Shown here piece after piece: positions 29,419-39,511 of a stretch of 64,000 nt of DNA (positions are counted from its first letter, which is position 1; every line of letters starts with the position of its first letter). The DNA lies in contig JAETUG010000009.1 of NCBI GenBank assembly GCA_021768705.1, positions 16,536-80,535 of the forward strand, read 5' to 3'. A program made the position numbers and the translations under genes. The notes below the pieces were generated by a model. That model made no database searches. It was given only the letters and a program-made list of their open reading frames with translations, and was not told where the DNA came from. The DNA is from Bacillota bacterium (GTDB lineage Bacteria; Bacillota; Clostridia; Lachnospirales; Anaerotignaceae).

Positions 29419-32400
29419 ATGGCAACGGATATTGGTGCGAAGATTGGCATTGATGGTGAGAGTGCCTTTAAAGCTAGTTTATCTGCGATCAATTCTCAGT
29501 TGAAAAATCTGGGAAGCGAAATGAAATCCGTGGTTTCTACATTTTCCGGCATGGAGAACAGCGAGGAAGCAGTAGCGGCAAAGAGTAGTGTTCTGCAAAG
29601 ATCGATCAGTGCTTCTGCAGAAAAGATGAAAACTCTGCAAAATCAAAGTGAACGTGCCAAGGAAAAACTTGCATCATTGGCTGAAGGGTTGGAGAAAGCA
29701 AAACAGAAATTCGGCGAAAACAGCAGGCAGGTTCTAGAAGCGCAAAACGACTATAACAGACAGGTGACAGTAGTCAATAAGCTGGAAACGCAGATCAACC
29801 AGACCACCACGGAAATGAACCGCATGGAGCGGGAAATGCGGAACCTGAGAGATAGTACAGATGATCTGTCCAATGGATTCGAGAAAACGGAGAAAAGTGC
29901 GCTCAACATGAAAACAATGTTGAAAGTGGCTTTTTCTGCCGTCGCGGCGGTAGCATCCACTCTTACAGGGCTGGGTGTAGCGGCTGTGAAAGTGGGCGGT
30001 GATTTTGAGGAATCCATGTCGCAAGTAGCCGCAACGATGGGTATGACCGTAGAAGAAATACACAATGGCAGCGAAGCCTATGATACACTGGCGGCAGCGG
30101 CGAAAGATGCAGGGTCAACCACAAAATTCACAGCAACACAGGCGGCAGAGGCATTGAATTATCTTGCTTTGGCAGGATATGATGCGGCTACATCAGCAGA
30201 GGTATTGCCTTCCGTGCTGAATCTGGCGGCTGCAGGCGGATTAGACCTTGCCTATGCCTCTGACCTTGCTACAGATGCTATGGCGGCCCTAGGTATTGAA
30301 GCCAATGCTGACAATCTGACGCAGTTCGGCGATCAGATGGCAAAAGCATCCAGCAAGGCAAACTACAGCGTGGCTCAGTTGGGGGAAGCCATCTTGACGG
30401 TAGGTGGTACGGCAAAGAACCTGGCAGGCGGCACAGTAGAGTTGAACACTGCTTTAGGTGTGCTGGCAAACCGTGGCATCAAGGGCGCAGAGGGTGGTAC
30501 AGCCCTCAGAAACATGATTTTATCTTTATCCGCACCTACAGACAAAGCAGCGGCTACCATGAAAAGCCTTGGCTTATCAGCTTTTGATGCAGAAGGAAAT
30601 TTGCGTCCGCTGAATGAAGTATTTAAAGATTTAGATACCTCCATGCAAAATCTGAGCGGCGAGGAAAAAACCAATGCGCTGAATGATATTTTCAATAAGG
30701 TCGATCTGAAAAGTGCGGAGGCAATGCTCGCCGGATGCGGTACAGAATTTGACAATCTGGCGAATGCCATTGCCAACAGCAACGGAGCTATGCAGGATAT
30801 GGCAGATGTGCAGATCGACAATCTGAAGGGTTCCATGACAATTCTGGGGAGCGGCTTGGAAGGCGTCGGGATACAGGTCTATGAGAAATTTGAAACCCCT
30901 TTGAAAGAAGCGGCGCAAACTGCCATAGATGCTGTAGGGGATGTTTCCAGGAGTTTAAAAAGCGGAAAACTTTCCACGAGTGTGGATAACCTTGCGAAAA
31001 GCACCGGAACCCTGATGGAAGAACTGACAGCGTTGGCGGTCAAGGCTTTGCCAAAAGCTATAGATGGCATGGCAACTGTTCTCGATCATACAAAGGAGAT
31101 CAAATCGGCTTTGCTTGCTGCTGCAACGGCCGTTGGTACGTTTAAAGCGGTAAATACCCTTGCGCCTATTATAAAAAGCTGGCAGGCGGCGGCAAAAGTC
31201 ATGAGCACTTATGCAGCAACAGCAAAGGCTAGCCAGAACGCAGAATTATTATTGATCTCCACTTTGAAAGCAAAAGAGATCATTGTAGGCGTGGTAACGG
31301 GGAAGATTGCACTGATGACCGCCGCCCAGACAGCTTTTAATGCTGTGACGGCAGCATGCCCGATCGGGCTGTTGATCGCCGGAGCTGCCGCCCTTACCAT
31401 TGGTCTGGTATCTCTGTTGACTTCTACAAAGGAAGAAAGCGAAGCCCTGCAGGAATTCCGTAAGCGTCTAGAGGAAACAACCAGCTCCATCGAGGAACAG
31501 GCAGAAGCCAGAAAAACCATGAAAGAAGCGGCACAGGAAAGCATCAACCAATCTTTGTCTGAGATGGATTATACAGAAAGCCTGATCGGTCAGCTAAAAG
31601 AATTATGTGATGCCAATGGTCAGGTAAAAGCAGGGTATGAAAACAGAGCAAGGGCTTTGGCAGAGCAGATCAACAGCGTGATTCCTGATGCAATCCAACT
31701 GACGGAAAAAGAAGGACAGGCGTATGTGCAGACAGCGGACAATCTGGAACTTTTGATGGAAAAGAAACGGGTCAATGCGCTGCTGAATGCCAAGGAAGAA
31801 GCATATACAGCGGCCATTCAAAACCAGGCAGAAGCCATGCAAAATATGCTGACGCTGGAAGATGATATTGCTGCCAAGAAAGAAGAACTGACCGGCTTGC
31901 AGGAGGCGTATAATGCCGCCCTGCAAGGAGGAACTACCGGTGAATATACGGCAGCGGCAATGGCCCTGCAGCAGGCGCAGGATGATCTTGCAACTATGGA
32001 GGGGCTTTATCAGCAGCAAGCAGAGATTCGCAGAAATAATTATGAAACAATAGATGAATACAATTCGCTTTTGGTCTTAAGTCAGTCAAATAGCGTGGAG
32101 GAACTCAAGGCTGGCTTAAATGATTATATATATCAGCAGGTGAAAGTCACGGATGAAACCAAAGACCAGCTAGACCAACAACTAGAAAACAGTTCGAGGT
32201 TTTTTGCCACAGCCTTAGAACAGGCAAGAAGCGCTGGTTATGATATTGGTGAAGCGGAATTGAATGGACTGCTTGAAACCAAGAATCAATTTTTACAGGC
32301 AGTACAGGCCTATGCGGAAGAAGGCAGAGAGATTCCAAAAGAACTGCAGGCTGGCGTAGAAGAGAATGCTGCGCTTTTTGCGGATGCGCTTGTCGCTATG

Positions 32401-34170
32401 AAAGATAATGGTCTTTTGAAACTGGAAAAAGCGGAAGCGGAAATGACAGACCTTGCAAAGAATTGCACAGAAGGTTTTGCAAAGGGGCTGCTTTCAGAAA
32501 GTGCTGTTAATAAAGTGGTATCTGCTGCAGAAAAATTAAGCTCGAAAGCGTTGAGCATAGTGAAAGGTTTCTTCAATATCAATTCTCCTTCTCGTGTGAT
32601 GCGGGATGAGGTCGGCAAACAGATCGCCGCCGGTGTTGCTGTCGGCATCGAGGAGGGAACAGGAGAAGCCGTGGAAGCGGCAGAAACCATGGCAGCAGAG
32701 GTTGTAGCAGCGGCGGAAGACATGGATTCCATGATCCCCTTTGCTCGTAAGACTGCAAAAAAAGTCGGGGATGTGCTGAAAAATGAACTGGAAAAGACAA
32801 ATAGCCAGTTGGAGGCCATGCAGAAAAAAGCCAATGAAGAGAAAGCCGCACAGGAATTAAAGCAGTATCAGGACAACCTTGCGAAAAAGCATGAAGAACT
32901 AAACAAAGCGGAAAAGAAGAATAAGCAAAAGATTCAGGATGAGATCACCAAGCTGGAATCGGACTGGAACAAAAAACAGGCGGATGCAGCCAGAACGGCA
33001 GAACAAAAGAAACTGCAGGAAAAGATATCCGCCCTGCAGGAATTTCAGAAGGAGTATGAATCTGCCCTGTCCTCCATCGAAAGCAAGCAGAGCAGCCTTT
33101 CCGATAAGTTGGGGGACTATGGTTCTTTGTTTAAACGGGTGGAGACCGAAGAAGGCAAGGAACTGTTCCAGTTGGGAGACCTGAACGCAGAGATCAAAAA
33201 GATTGAGAAATACGGCGAAGCCATTGATAAGTTGCGAGTGAAAGGCATTTCTGACGGGCTGATGGGCGAAATCTCCGGCATGGGCGTGGATGACGCTTTG
33301 GACTACATGAACAAGCTGATTTCCATGTCGGATACCAAGTTCGACCAGTATGTAGAGCTGTTCGCAAAAAAACAGCAGGCAGCCCAGGGCGTAGCGGAAA
33401 AATTCTACAAGGAAGAATTTCACGCACTGGAACAGTCCTATACAGAAAAGTTGCCGGAAACGCTGGAAGGCGTGAAAGCAGGAATGTATCAGGCTGGGGC
33501 AGAAGCGGCACAGAGTTTAAAGGACGGTCTGCAGTCTGATGGAACTGCTTTAGGAGATGCAGTAGCAACGGCGGTTTCCGATGCAGTGGTGGGAGCCAGC
33601 GAAGCCACCCAGGAAGAAAACTTCCAGCAGATCACAGAAGGCATGGCAGAGCAGGAACCCATCCTGACGGAATACGTCGAAGGGCTGAAAGAAACCCTCA
33701 TTTCCCTGATTGAAAGCTATTATGGTGATTTTCGAGATGTTGGCAAACAGATGATGGACGGTGTTGCCCAAGGCATCGAGGATGGGCGAAGCGGCGTGGT
33801 AAATGCAGTTGCGAGTGTCATTGCAGCGGCAGTCAGAAGGGCAAGAAGTGATTTGGATATCAACTCTCCTTCTAAGGTATTTGCGGAGATCGGCGGATAT
33901 ATGGCGGCTGGTCTGGATGAAGGCTGGCAGGAGAAAATGAAGATTGCTTCCAACAACATCAGCCGTAGTCTGGCGGCAGTATCCGCACCGCCTATGACAC
34001 TGCAAAGGGGCGGCATTGACGGAAATGGCAGCCATACATATACCTATGGCGATATCAATGTGTATGTTGATACGGTGAATAACGGCAACGACAGAGATGT
34101 ACAGCGGCTTGCTACAGAACTGGAATTTTACCGCAGGCAGCAGGAAACGGGGAGAGGTGGTAGCAAATGA
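29419..34170 (+). CDS. tape measure protein
   Basis: At 1,583 residues this is the longest gene. The N-terminal ~150 residues are coiled coil (LQNQSERAKEKLASLAEGLE). A TP901-type tape measure domain follows (~195-420; DFEESMSQVAATMGMTVEEI, FTATQAAEALNYLALAGYDA). Hydrophobic segments lie near 640-660. Two INSPSR/K-x-(M/F) blocks (NINSPSRVMRDEVGKQIAAG; DINSPSKVFAEIGGYMAAGL) mark the C-terminal half. The length sets the tail length. ATG 29419 follows AAGGAGG with 8-nt spacing. Confidence 0.95.
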   Translation: MATDIGAKIGIDGESAFKASLSAINSQLKNLGSEMKSVVSTFSGMENSEEAVAAKSSVLQRSISASAEKMKTLQNQSERAKEKLASLAEGLEKAKQKFGENSRQVLEAQNDYNRQVTVVNKLETQINQTTTEMNRMEREMRNLRDSTDDLSNGFEKTEKSALNMKTMLKVAFSAVAAVASTLTGLGVAAVKVGGDFEESMSQVAATMGMTVEEIHNGSEAYDTLAAAAKDAGSTTKFTATQAAEALNYLALAGYDAATSAEVLPSVLNLAAAGGLDLAYASDLATDAMAALGIEANADNLTQFGDQMAKASSKANYSVAQLGEAILTVGGTAKNLAGGTVELNTALGVLANRGIKGAEGGTALRNMILSLSAPTDKAAATMKSLGLSAFDAEGNLRPLNEVFKDLDTSMQNLSGEEKTNALNDIFNKVDLKSAEAMLAGCGTEFDNLANAIANSNGAMQDMADVQIDNLKGSMTILGSGLEGVGIQVYEKFETPLKEAAQTAIDAVGDVSRSLKSGKLSTSVDNLAKSTGTLMEELTALAVKALPKAIDGMATVLDHTKEIKSALLAAATAVGTFKAVNTLAPIIKSWQAAAKVMSTYAATAKASQNAELLLISTLKAKEIIVGVVTGKIALMTAAQTAFNAVTAACPIGLLIAGAAALTIGLVSLLTSTKEESEALQEFRKRLEETTSSIEEQAEARKTMKEAAQESINQSLSEMDYTESLIGQLKELCDANGQVKAGYENRARALAEQINSVIPDAIQLTEKEGQAYVQTADNLELLMEKKRVNALLNAKEEAYTAAIQNQAEAMQNMLTLEDDIAAKKEELTGLQEAYNAALQGGTTGEYTAAAMALQQAQDDLATMEGLYQQQAEIRRNNYETIDEYNSLLVLSQSNSVEELKAGLNDYIYQQVKVTDETKDQLDQQLENSSRFFATALEQARSAGYDIGEAELNGLLETKNQFLQAVQAYAEEGREIPKELQAGVEENAALFADALVAMKDNGLLKLEKAEAEMTDLAKNCTEGFAKGLLSESAVNKVVSAAEKLSSKALSIVKGFFNINSPSRVMRDEVGKQIAAGVAVGIEEGTGEAVEAAETMAAEVVAAAEDMDSMIPFARKTAKKVGDVLKNELEKTNSQLEAMQKKANEEKAAQELKQYQDNLAKKHEELNKAEKKNKQKIQDEITKLESDWNKKQADAARTAEQKKLQEKISALQEFQKEYESALSSIESKQSSLSDKLGDYGSLFKRVETEEGKELFQLGDLNAEIKKIEKYGEAIDKLRVKGISDGLMGEISGMGVDDALDYMNKLISMSDTKFDQYVELFAKKQQAAQGVAEKFYKEEFHALEQSYTEKLPETLEGVKAGMYQAGAEAAQSLKDGLQSDGTALGDAVATAVSDAVVGASEATQEENFQQITEGMAEQEPILTEYVEGLKETLISLIESYYGDFRDVGKQMMDGVAQGIEDGRSGVVNAVASVIAAAVRRARSDLDINSPSKVFAEIGGYMAAGLDEGWQEKMKIASNNISRSLAAVSAPPMTLQRGGIDGNGSHTYTYGDINVYVDTVNNGNDRDVQRLATELEFYRRQQETGRGGSK

Positions 34171-34865
34171 TCCACGAAGCATGGTTCAAGTTCAAGGGCA
34201 TCGACAGTCGGGATATGGGTATCCGTGTGACTGCCATGCCTGAAACGGTCCGACCGGAGCGGCGTATGGAGAGCATCACCATTGCTGGGCGAAACGGCAC
34301 CCTCCACACGGATGAAGGGGTTTATGACAGCTACGACAGAACAATGGAGTGCGCTGTCATCAAGCGGGCAAAGATCAACGAGATCGCCGCATGGTTGGTA
34401 GGCAGGGGAAAGATGACCTTTTCCACGGAACCGGATAAAGCCTATGATGTGACGATCTCCAATAAGATCAGCATTACCCAGATGATGCGAACCTTCCAGA
34501 AATTCATGGTGACCATGGATACGCAGCCCTTCAAATACTCCGTAAACCCCTTCGGGGAAAGGCAGGAGATGACAGCCCCTACGACAGTGTTCAACAAAGG
34601 CACGGTCTATTCCGAGCCGATCATCACCGTTTTCGGCAGTGGAGATATTACATTGACCGTCAATGGGGAGGACTTCCCACTGTACGGGGTAGTGGAAAGT
34701 ATCACCATCGACAGCGAGCGGATGGAGGTCTACAAGGGAACGGCGAACCAAAACAGCAAATTCGGCGGAGAAACCTTCCCCAGATTGGAGGTTGGAGAAA
34801 ATGCCATTAGCTGGACGGGGAATGTGACAAAGGTGGAGATTCAGCCAAAATGGCGATGGCTCTGA
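34167..34865 (+). CDS. distal tail protein (Dit)
   Basis: The 232-residue protein has the Dit N-terminal fold (FKFKGIDSRDMGIRVTAMP ... SITIAGRNGTLHTDEGVYDS) and a galectin-like C-terminus (ISWTGNVTKVEIQPKWRWL). It forms the hub joining tail tube and tip. Starts 4 bp inside the tape measure end. Confidence 0.9.
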   Translation: MIHEAWFKFKGIDSRDMGIRVTAMPETVRPERRMESITIAGRNGTLHTDEGVYDSYDRTMECAVIKRAKINEIAAWLVGRGKMTFSTEPDKAYDVTISNKISITQMMRTFQKFMVTMDTQPFKYSVNPFGERQEMTAPTTVFNKGTVYSEPIITVFGSGDITLTVNGEDFPLYGVVESITIDSERMEVYKGTANQNSKFGGETFPRLEVGENAISWTGNVTKVEIQPKWRWL

Positions 34866-34878
34866 TGGGGGTGTGAAT

Positions 34879-35445
34879 ATGGTAGGCATATATCGAGTAT
34901 ACAACACAGAAAACCATAAATCATACGTTGGACAAAGTAGAAATCTATCACGTAGATTTAACAGGCACATTTATCTGTTAAACGCAAAAATGCACCCAAA
35001 TTCTTTACTGCAATTCGACTGGTTAACATATGGAGAAAAGGCGTTTCGATTCGAAATACTAGAGTTTTGCAAGATTTCTGAGTTGGACGAAAAAGAGAAA
35101 CAGTATATTTCTGAGTTAAATAGTACGTCTGACGGAAATGGATACAATCTGACTTACGGCGGAATTCATGCGGAAAAGTATTGCAAGGAAACCAGAGATA
35201 AAATGTCTGCGAACAACAGAGGAAGCGGAAATCCAAACCACGGAAAACACCTTAGTGAAACAACGAAACAACTCATAAGGCAGTCAAAAAATGGAGAAAA
35301 AAACGCGGCTGCAAAGCTTACAGCTGAGCAGGCTAGATTTATTTTGTATTCTGGGTTATCTGCAAAAGAACTTGCAAAAGAGTTTGGAATAACCATTGGA
35401 ACTGTATACCACATTAAGCAACGTAAAACTTGGAAATCTATATGA
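34879..35445 (+). CDS. free-standing GIY-YIG homing endonuclease
   Basis: The 188-residue protein shows GIY...YVG (GIYRVYNTENHKSYVGQS), the catalytic Arg region NLSRRFNRHI, NUMOD3-like repeats (GSGNPNHGKHLSETTKQLIRQ) and a C-terminal helix-turn-helix (SAKELAKEFGITIGTVYHIKQ). It is looser in base composition (A/T richer) than its neighbours and splits Dit from the rest of the tail tip genes, as expected for a mobile intruder. ATG 34879 follows GGGGGTG. Confidence 0.9.
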   Translation: MVGIYRVYNTENHKSYVGQSRNLSRRFNRHIYLLNAKMHPNSLLQFDWLTYGEKAFRFEILEFCKISELDEKEKQYISELNSTSDGNGYNLTYGGIHAEKYCKETRDKMSANNRGSGNPNHGKHLSETTKQLIRQSKNGEKNAAAKLTAEQARFILYSGLSAKELAKEFGITIGTVYHIKQRKTWKSI

Positions 35446-35459
35446 GGAGGTGGTTATAA

Positions 35460-37019
35460 ATGGCAAAGACATTTAATCGGATGCGGATTGATGTGAACGA
35501 AAAACCAAACAGTATCTGCATCAACCCTGTGCAGAACGACACGCAATCGAGATACCTTGACGTATCTCTGTATAATAACGGTCTGCCTATTGATCTGACG
35601 GGGGAAGTGGTGCGAATCAACTTCAAAAAAGAGGATGGCACGACTTTTTTCAATCAGGGCGAAATCACAAATGCGGCAGAAGGCAGATGCCAGTTTGCAT
35701 TAACGAATGAAGTGCTTTCCGAAGCGAAAACATTAAAAGCGCAGATTTCCATATGGAGCGGAGAAGGAGAAATCCTTTCCACGCAAGTATTTACTATTTA
35801 TGTGGCTGAATCCATCAGAAACGATGAAGAGGTAGAAAGCACCAATGAATTTGGCGTGCTGGTGGTGCTGTTTCAGGAGATTCAGAACTCCCTTGACCTG
35901 ATGCAAACGATTGCGGAGAACTTCGGGGAGCCAGGGGAAAAGGCGGCGGAGTTTGAAGCAGAGACCTTCTGGCAGATGCTGGAGGTGCTGGCGCAGAGAG
36001 CGGATACAAAAGATATGATTAAAGAGTATGTGAATGGAACAGTAGATAGTGGATATTTTCATACACTGGATAAACTTATGTGCGCACAGTTGGTGTGCAG
36101 GGGGTATGTTGGAACAATTTTTACGGTTACAGATACAACAGGCGTGTACGAGCCTTTTATAGTTGAAATTGATGAGGATTCAAAGATTACAGCCGATGGA
36201 GATCGTGTGGAATTTGTATCTATCCCTTTGGGGATTTATTCTGTGCTTGTAACAGTCGGAGAACTTGAAATCACAAAGAGTATCGCTATAGGAGAATTGG
36301 GTAAATTATATGCGGTTGAATACGCCGTAGAAGATGCTAGATTTACTAGCGATGGAACGTACACACCAACTTTTCCTAATATTCGAATTTTAGCGGTTGG
36401 CGCCGGAGCGGGAGGTTCTGGACCTGGGAACAATGGTACAGCTCAAACCGCTGATGCTGGAAATGGAGGCGGGGCAGCTACGCCAGTGAAAAAAGACGCA
36501 CGTGTCGAAGTAGGGGTGCCAATTTCTGTTGTAATAGGAATAGGAGGAGAGGGAGGAGAACAAAATACCTCTTCTACATCAAGTAATCCTGGTAGCAATG
36601 GTGGAAGTACAGTAGTTGAAGGGATAGTAACTGCACCAGGCGGAATAAGAGACCAAGGTGGTAAAGGTGGTAACAATGATTACGGTATTGCTTCAAAAGG
36701 AAGTGCATTAAATGCAAAAGAGATAGAAGAATTATTCGGAGCGGAAATTCCGGTCGGAGAAGGAGGGCGTGCAGGTGGTACATTTGAAACACCAGGTTCT
36801 GGACATACTAGAGGCGGCGGAGGAGGAAATGCTTCTATAGGAAATGGTGGAGATGGCGGTTCTCCAACGAATGAAGGTGGTTTCACTAATGAAGGTAAAG
36901 ATGGTGGAATCGGCGCTGGTGGCGGTGGCGGTGCATATTATGGCACTGGAACTAAAAAAGGCGGCAAAGGCGGAAATGGAATGGTTATATTCTTTAAATA
37001 TTTTGGGAGGATAGAATGA
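35460..37019 (+). CDS. BppU-type baseplate protein with glycine-rich adhesin tip
   Basis: The 519-residue protein has three parts. Residues ~1-130 match the BppU N-terminal domain (DVSLYNNGLPIDLTGEVVRI). Residues ~130-280 form a helical and linker region. Residues ~300-515 are rich in Gly (GNGGGAAT, IGIGGEGGEQ, RGGGGGNASIGNGGDGG, GAGGGGGAYYGTGTKKGG), resembling the polyglycine-sandwich adhesin tips of phage S16 gp38-like proteins. It is the best candidate for host receptor binding. The gene ends in an ATGA overlap. Confidence 0.85.
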   Translation: MAKTFNRMRIDVNEKPNSICINPVQNDTQSRYLDVSLYNNGLPIDLTGEVVRINFKKEDGTTFFNQGEITNAAEGRCQFALTNEVLSEAKTLKAQISIWSGEGEILSTQVFTIYVAESIRNDEEVESTNEFGVLVVLFQEIQNSLDLMQTIAENFGEPGEKAAEFEAETFWQMLEVLAQRADTKDMIKEYVNGTVDSGYFHTLDKLMCAQLVCRGYVGTIFTVTDTTGVYEPFIVEIDEDSKITADGDRVEFVSIPLGIYSVLVTVGELEITKSIAIGELGKLYAVEYAVEDARFTSDGTYTPTFPNIRILAVGAGAGGSGPGNNGTAQTADAGNGGGAATPVKKDARVEVGVPISVVIGIGGEGGEQNTSSTSSNPGSNGGSTVVEGIVTAPGGIRDQGGKGGNNDYGIASKGSALNAKEIEELFGAEIPVGEGGRAGGTFETPGSGHTRGGGGGNASIGNGGDGGSPTNEGGFTNEGKDGGIGAGGGGGAYYGTGTKKGGKGGNGMVIFFKYFGRIE

Positions 37020-37717
37020 ATTACGCAATGATTTTACAAAACATGGTGATTGGTGTATTAGAAAATCAGGAAACAGAGCCATACTGGCCTCCTGACCCTG
37101 ACGGAAATCCAGTAATCGCTATCCCATGTGATGATACTGTCACTTTAGGCATGATTTACGACCCTGAAACGGGAACATTTTCCGAATACATACCACCTGA
37201 ACCAGAGCCAGAACCGATCCCCGAACCTACCCAACTTGACCGCATCGAAACCGCCCTAAACCGTACCCACAACGAGATTAGAGAAGAAGGGGCGGTGATC
37301 GCTACAGCCGCCATCCTACCCATGGGAGCTGCCATGACTTTTGCTTTGGCTGATGCTGGGATGGAGATGCCAGCCGTGGCAGGGGTCTTTGCGGAGGAAT
37401 GGCAGAACTGGACAGCGGATGGGGAAACAGCGGCAGCGAAGAGCCTTTGGAAATATAACGGCGTAGGCTATCAGGCGAGAACTGCCATTCAGAAAATAGA
37501 GAATTATGCGCCGGACAAAGCTCCGAATAATTACGCAGTACGCCCCATCCCTGACGCTCTGGGGATATTCCCCACGGTGATGAACATGGATGTTTCCATT
37601 GGCATGAAGCTGCGGGGGGAGGATGGGAAGGTATACGAATGTTACGCCAATCCCATCACCTCCCTGCAATGGCAGCCCAGTCAGGTGCCTGCGTCCTTCC
37701 GTCTGATTGAGGGGTGA
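37016..37717 (+). CDS. tail tip/fibre accessory protein
   Basis: The 233-residue protein has an N-terminal beta part (YAMILQNMVIGVLENQETEP), a Pro/Glu linker (PPEPEPEPIPEPTQ), a helix pair with a hydrophobic stretch and a C-terminal beta domain (WKYNGVGYQARTAIQKIENY ... GEDGKVYECYANPITSLQWQ) that looks like a small carbohydrate-binding module. Translationally coupled to the adhesin, so perhaps its chaperone or partner. Confidence 0.65.
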   Translation: MNYAMILQNMVIGVLENQETEPYWPPDPDGNPVIAIPCDDTVTLGMIYDPETGTFSEYIPPEPEPEPIPEPTQLDRIETALNRTHNEIREEGAVIATAAILPMGAAMTFALADAGMEMPAVAGVFAEEWQNWTADGETAAAKSLWKYNGVGYQARTAIQKIENYAPDKAPNNYAVRPIPDALGIFPTVMNMDVSIGMKLRGEDGKVYECYANPITSLQWQPSQVPASFRLIEG

Positions 37718-37721
37718 TTGA

Positions 37722-38894
37722 ATGATAACGATACATGAAAAAACCGCACAAACATTCAATACTTTGGGGCTGGGAGCATTGCTTCCGGCCTCTTGTGTTG
37801 TAACGGAGGAATTGAACGGAGCCTTTGAACTGGAACTAGAGCATCCTTATGATGCAGAGGGCAAATGGCAGCGCATTGAGCGAGGGCGCACCCTTTATGC
37901 ATCTACGCCACGGGGCAGACAGCCCTTCCGCATCTACAACGTGAAGCCCAGCATGGAGGGGATTAAGGTCAATGCCCGTCATGTCTTTTATGATCTGCTG
38001 GACAACCAGTGCGAAGCGATCTCCTACACAGGCACGGCGACAGGGGCGTTGGCGGCGTTGCAGGGGGCTTTTGCCTATGCCATGCCCTTTTCCTTTGAAA
38101 CGGATATCAGCGGCACAGGGACGCTGAAAACAGGCAGGATGAACCCCGTACAGGCTCTTTTGTCCGATGATGATAAGACCACGGGTTTTGTGCAGGGCTT
38201 TGGTGGGGAACTGCTGCGGGATGGGTTCCGTGTTTCCCTAAAAGCTGCCATGGGGCAGGACAGGGACGTTGCCATCCGTTACGGCAAAAACCTGATCGGA
38301 CTGGAAGTGACGGAGGATGAAAGCGATGTCAAGACCCGTATCCTGTGTTATGGGAAGAACGGCTCCGCCACGGTGAACAGCCCCTATATTGGGGCGTATC
38401 TTTATCCGAAAATCTACACTTTGGAGGACGAAAATAAGACCGTTGCCGAGCTGCAGCAGGAGGCACAAGCCTTGCTGGACGGCGGGGCAGACCTGCCTTT
38501 GGTGAATATCAAGGTAGACTTTATCCCTTTGGCGAAAACGGTGGAATATCGAGATTACGCCATGTTGGAAGAAGTGCAGCTGGGGGATATTGTGACGGTC
38601 ATCAATCATAGGATGGGATTCTCTAAGAGAGCGAGGGTGATATCCTACGAATGGGACTGCCTTTTGGAGCAATACAACGAAGTAGAGTTGGGGGACTTCG
38701 TGCCGACACTGGCATCTTCTGTCACCAGTGGCGTGCGGAGTGTGTCTCTGGCTTCGGCGGCATCGGCGAGAGCCTCTGCGGCGGCGGTGGATGCTTCGGC
38801 GGTGATGGCGGCACTGCAGGCGCATCTGAATGACCATGAAAATCCCCATCAAGTCACTACGACGCAAGCGGCTGCGGCAGAAGGAACGGCATAA
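37722..38894 (+). CDS. tail-associated protein (Tal/gp18-like)
   Basis: The 390-residue protein matches the siphovirus tail endopeptidase/hub family (ASCVVTEELNGAFELELEHPYD ... PFRIYNVKPSMEGIKVNARHVFYDLLDNQ ... YGKNLIGLEVTEDESDVKTRI ... LGDIVTVINHRMGFSKRARVISYEWDCL). There is no separate lytic domain. Unusually it comes after the BppU-like adhesin rather than directly after Dit. Confidence 0.88.
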   Translation: MITIHEKTAQTFNTLGLGALLPASCVVTEELNGAFELELEHPYDAEGKWQRIERGRTLYASTPRGRQPFRIYNVKPSMEGIKVNARHVFYDLLDNQCEAISYTGTATGALAALQGAFAYAMPFSFETDISGTGTLKTGRMNPVQALLSDDDKTTGFVQGFGGELLRDGFRVSLKAAMGQDRDVAIRYGKNLIGLEVTEDESDVKTRILCYGKNGSATVNSPYIGAYLYPKIYTLEDENKTVAELQQEAQALLDGGADLPLVNIKVDFIPLAKTVEYRDYAMLEEVQLGDIVTVINHRMGFSKRARVISYEWDCLLEQYNEVELGDFVPTLASSVTSGVRSVSLASAASARASAAAVDASAVMAALQAHLNDHENPHQVTTTQAAAAEGTA

Positions 38895-38910
38895 GGAAGG
38901 AGGGAAAGCG

Positions 38911-39159
38911 ATGACATGGGAAATCTTTTTGGGTATTGTGGCGTTGTTCGGGTTCATTGTGACGGTGGTGAAAACCATCCTGCCTTTGACAAACGCTGTG
39001 ACACTGCTGACGGAGCAGATGAAGGAAATGAGCGAGGATATGAAAGCAATGAACGAAAAGAAAACGGAAGCCCATAAGCGGCTCTGGGATCACAATGAAG
39101 AGCAGGATAAGAAGTTGGAGGAACACGCCCTGCGGCTCCATGATCTGGACGGGAAGTGA
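38911..39159 (+). CDS. small membrane/coiled-coil protein (XhlA-like)
   Basis: The 82-residue protein has an N-terminal membrane helix (WEIFLGIVALFGFIVTVVKTI) and a charged coiled coil (LLTEQMKEMSEDMKAMNEKK), the layout of XhlA-type lysis helpers. ATG 38911 follows AAGGAGGGAAAG. Confidence 0.7.
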   Translation: MTWEIFLGIVALFGFIVTVVKTILPLTNAVTLLTEQMKEMSEDMKAMNEKKTEAHKRLWDHNEEQDKKLEEHALRLHDLDGK

Positions 39160-39163
39160 GCAG

Positions 39164-39511
39164 ATGCAGAAGGAAAAACGCAGACGCTTTCGTTTTCCAC
39201 CCAAGATCAATGAGGATACCATGACTTCTATCGTGGTGTATTCCCTGCTGTTCTGCGTGGCGGTGGTGGTAGCAGGGTTTGTGTTCCTCTGGTTTGATAA
39301 GGACGCCTCCGCTATTATTTCCAGTGCCTTGGATGCGTTCGGGAAAGAGTTGGGCATCTGCGGCATTATGAAGATTTTCGATCGGAATAATGAAGCGGCA
39401 GACAGAAGGGCGGAGGCACGGCGACAGCGAGCCGAGGAACGGCGGCAGAGGGAAGCGGAAGAAAAACAGGAAGAACAGGAATTTAAGAAAGGGTTGAGAG
39501 AACATGAATGA
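39164..39511 (+). CDS. membrane protein with charged helical tail, lysis module
   Basis: The 115-residue protein has a basic N-terminus, one membrane helix (SIVVYSLLFCVAVVVAGFVFLW) and a long Arg/Glu helix (RRAEARRQRAEERRQREAEE). It overlaps the holin gene. It may regulate or anchor lysis; no family match. Confidence 0.6.
   Translation: MQKEKRRRFRFPPKINEDTMTSIVVYSLLFCVAVVVAGFVFLWFDKDASAIISSALDAFGKELGICGIMKIFDRNNEAADRRAEARRQRAEERRQREAEEKQEEQEFKKGLREHE

Noticed and set aside
36360..37015. Purine-rich GGN repeats as a possible non-coding element
   Set aside because: They lie in an open frame encoding the glycine-rich adhesin tip; reverse-frame Pro-rich ORFs there are shadows.
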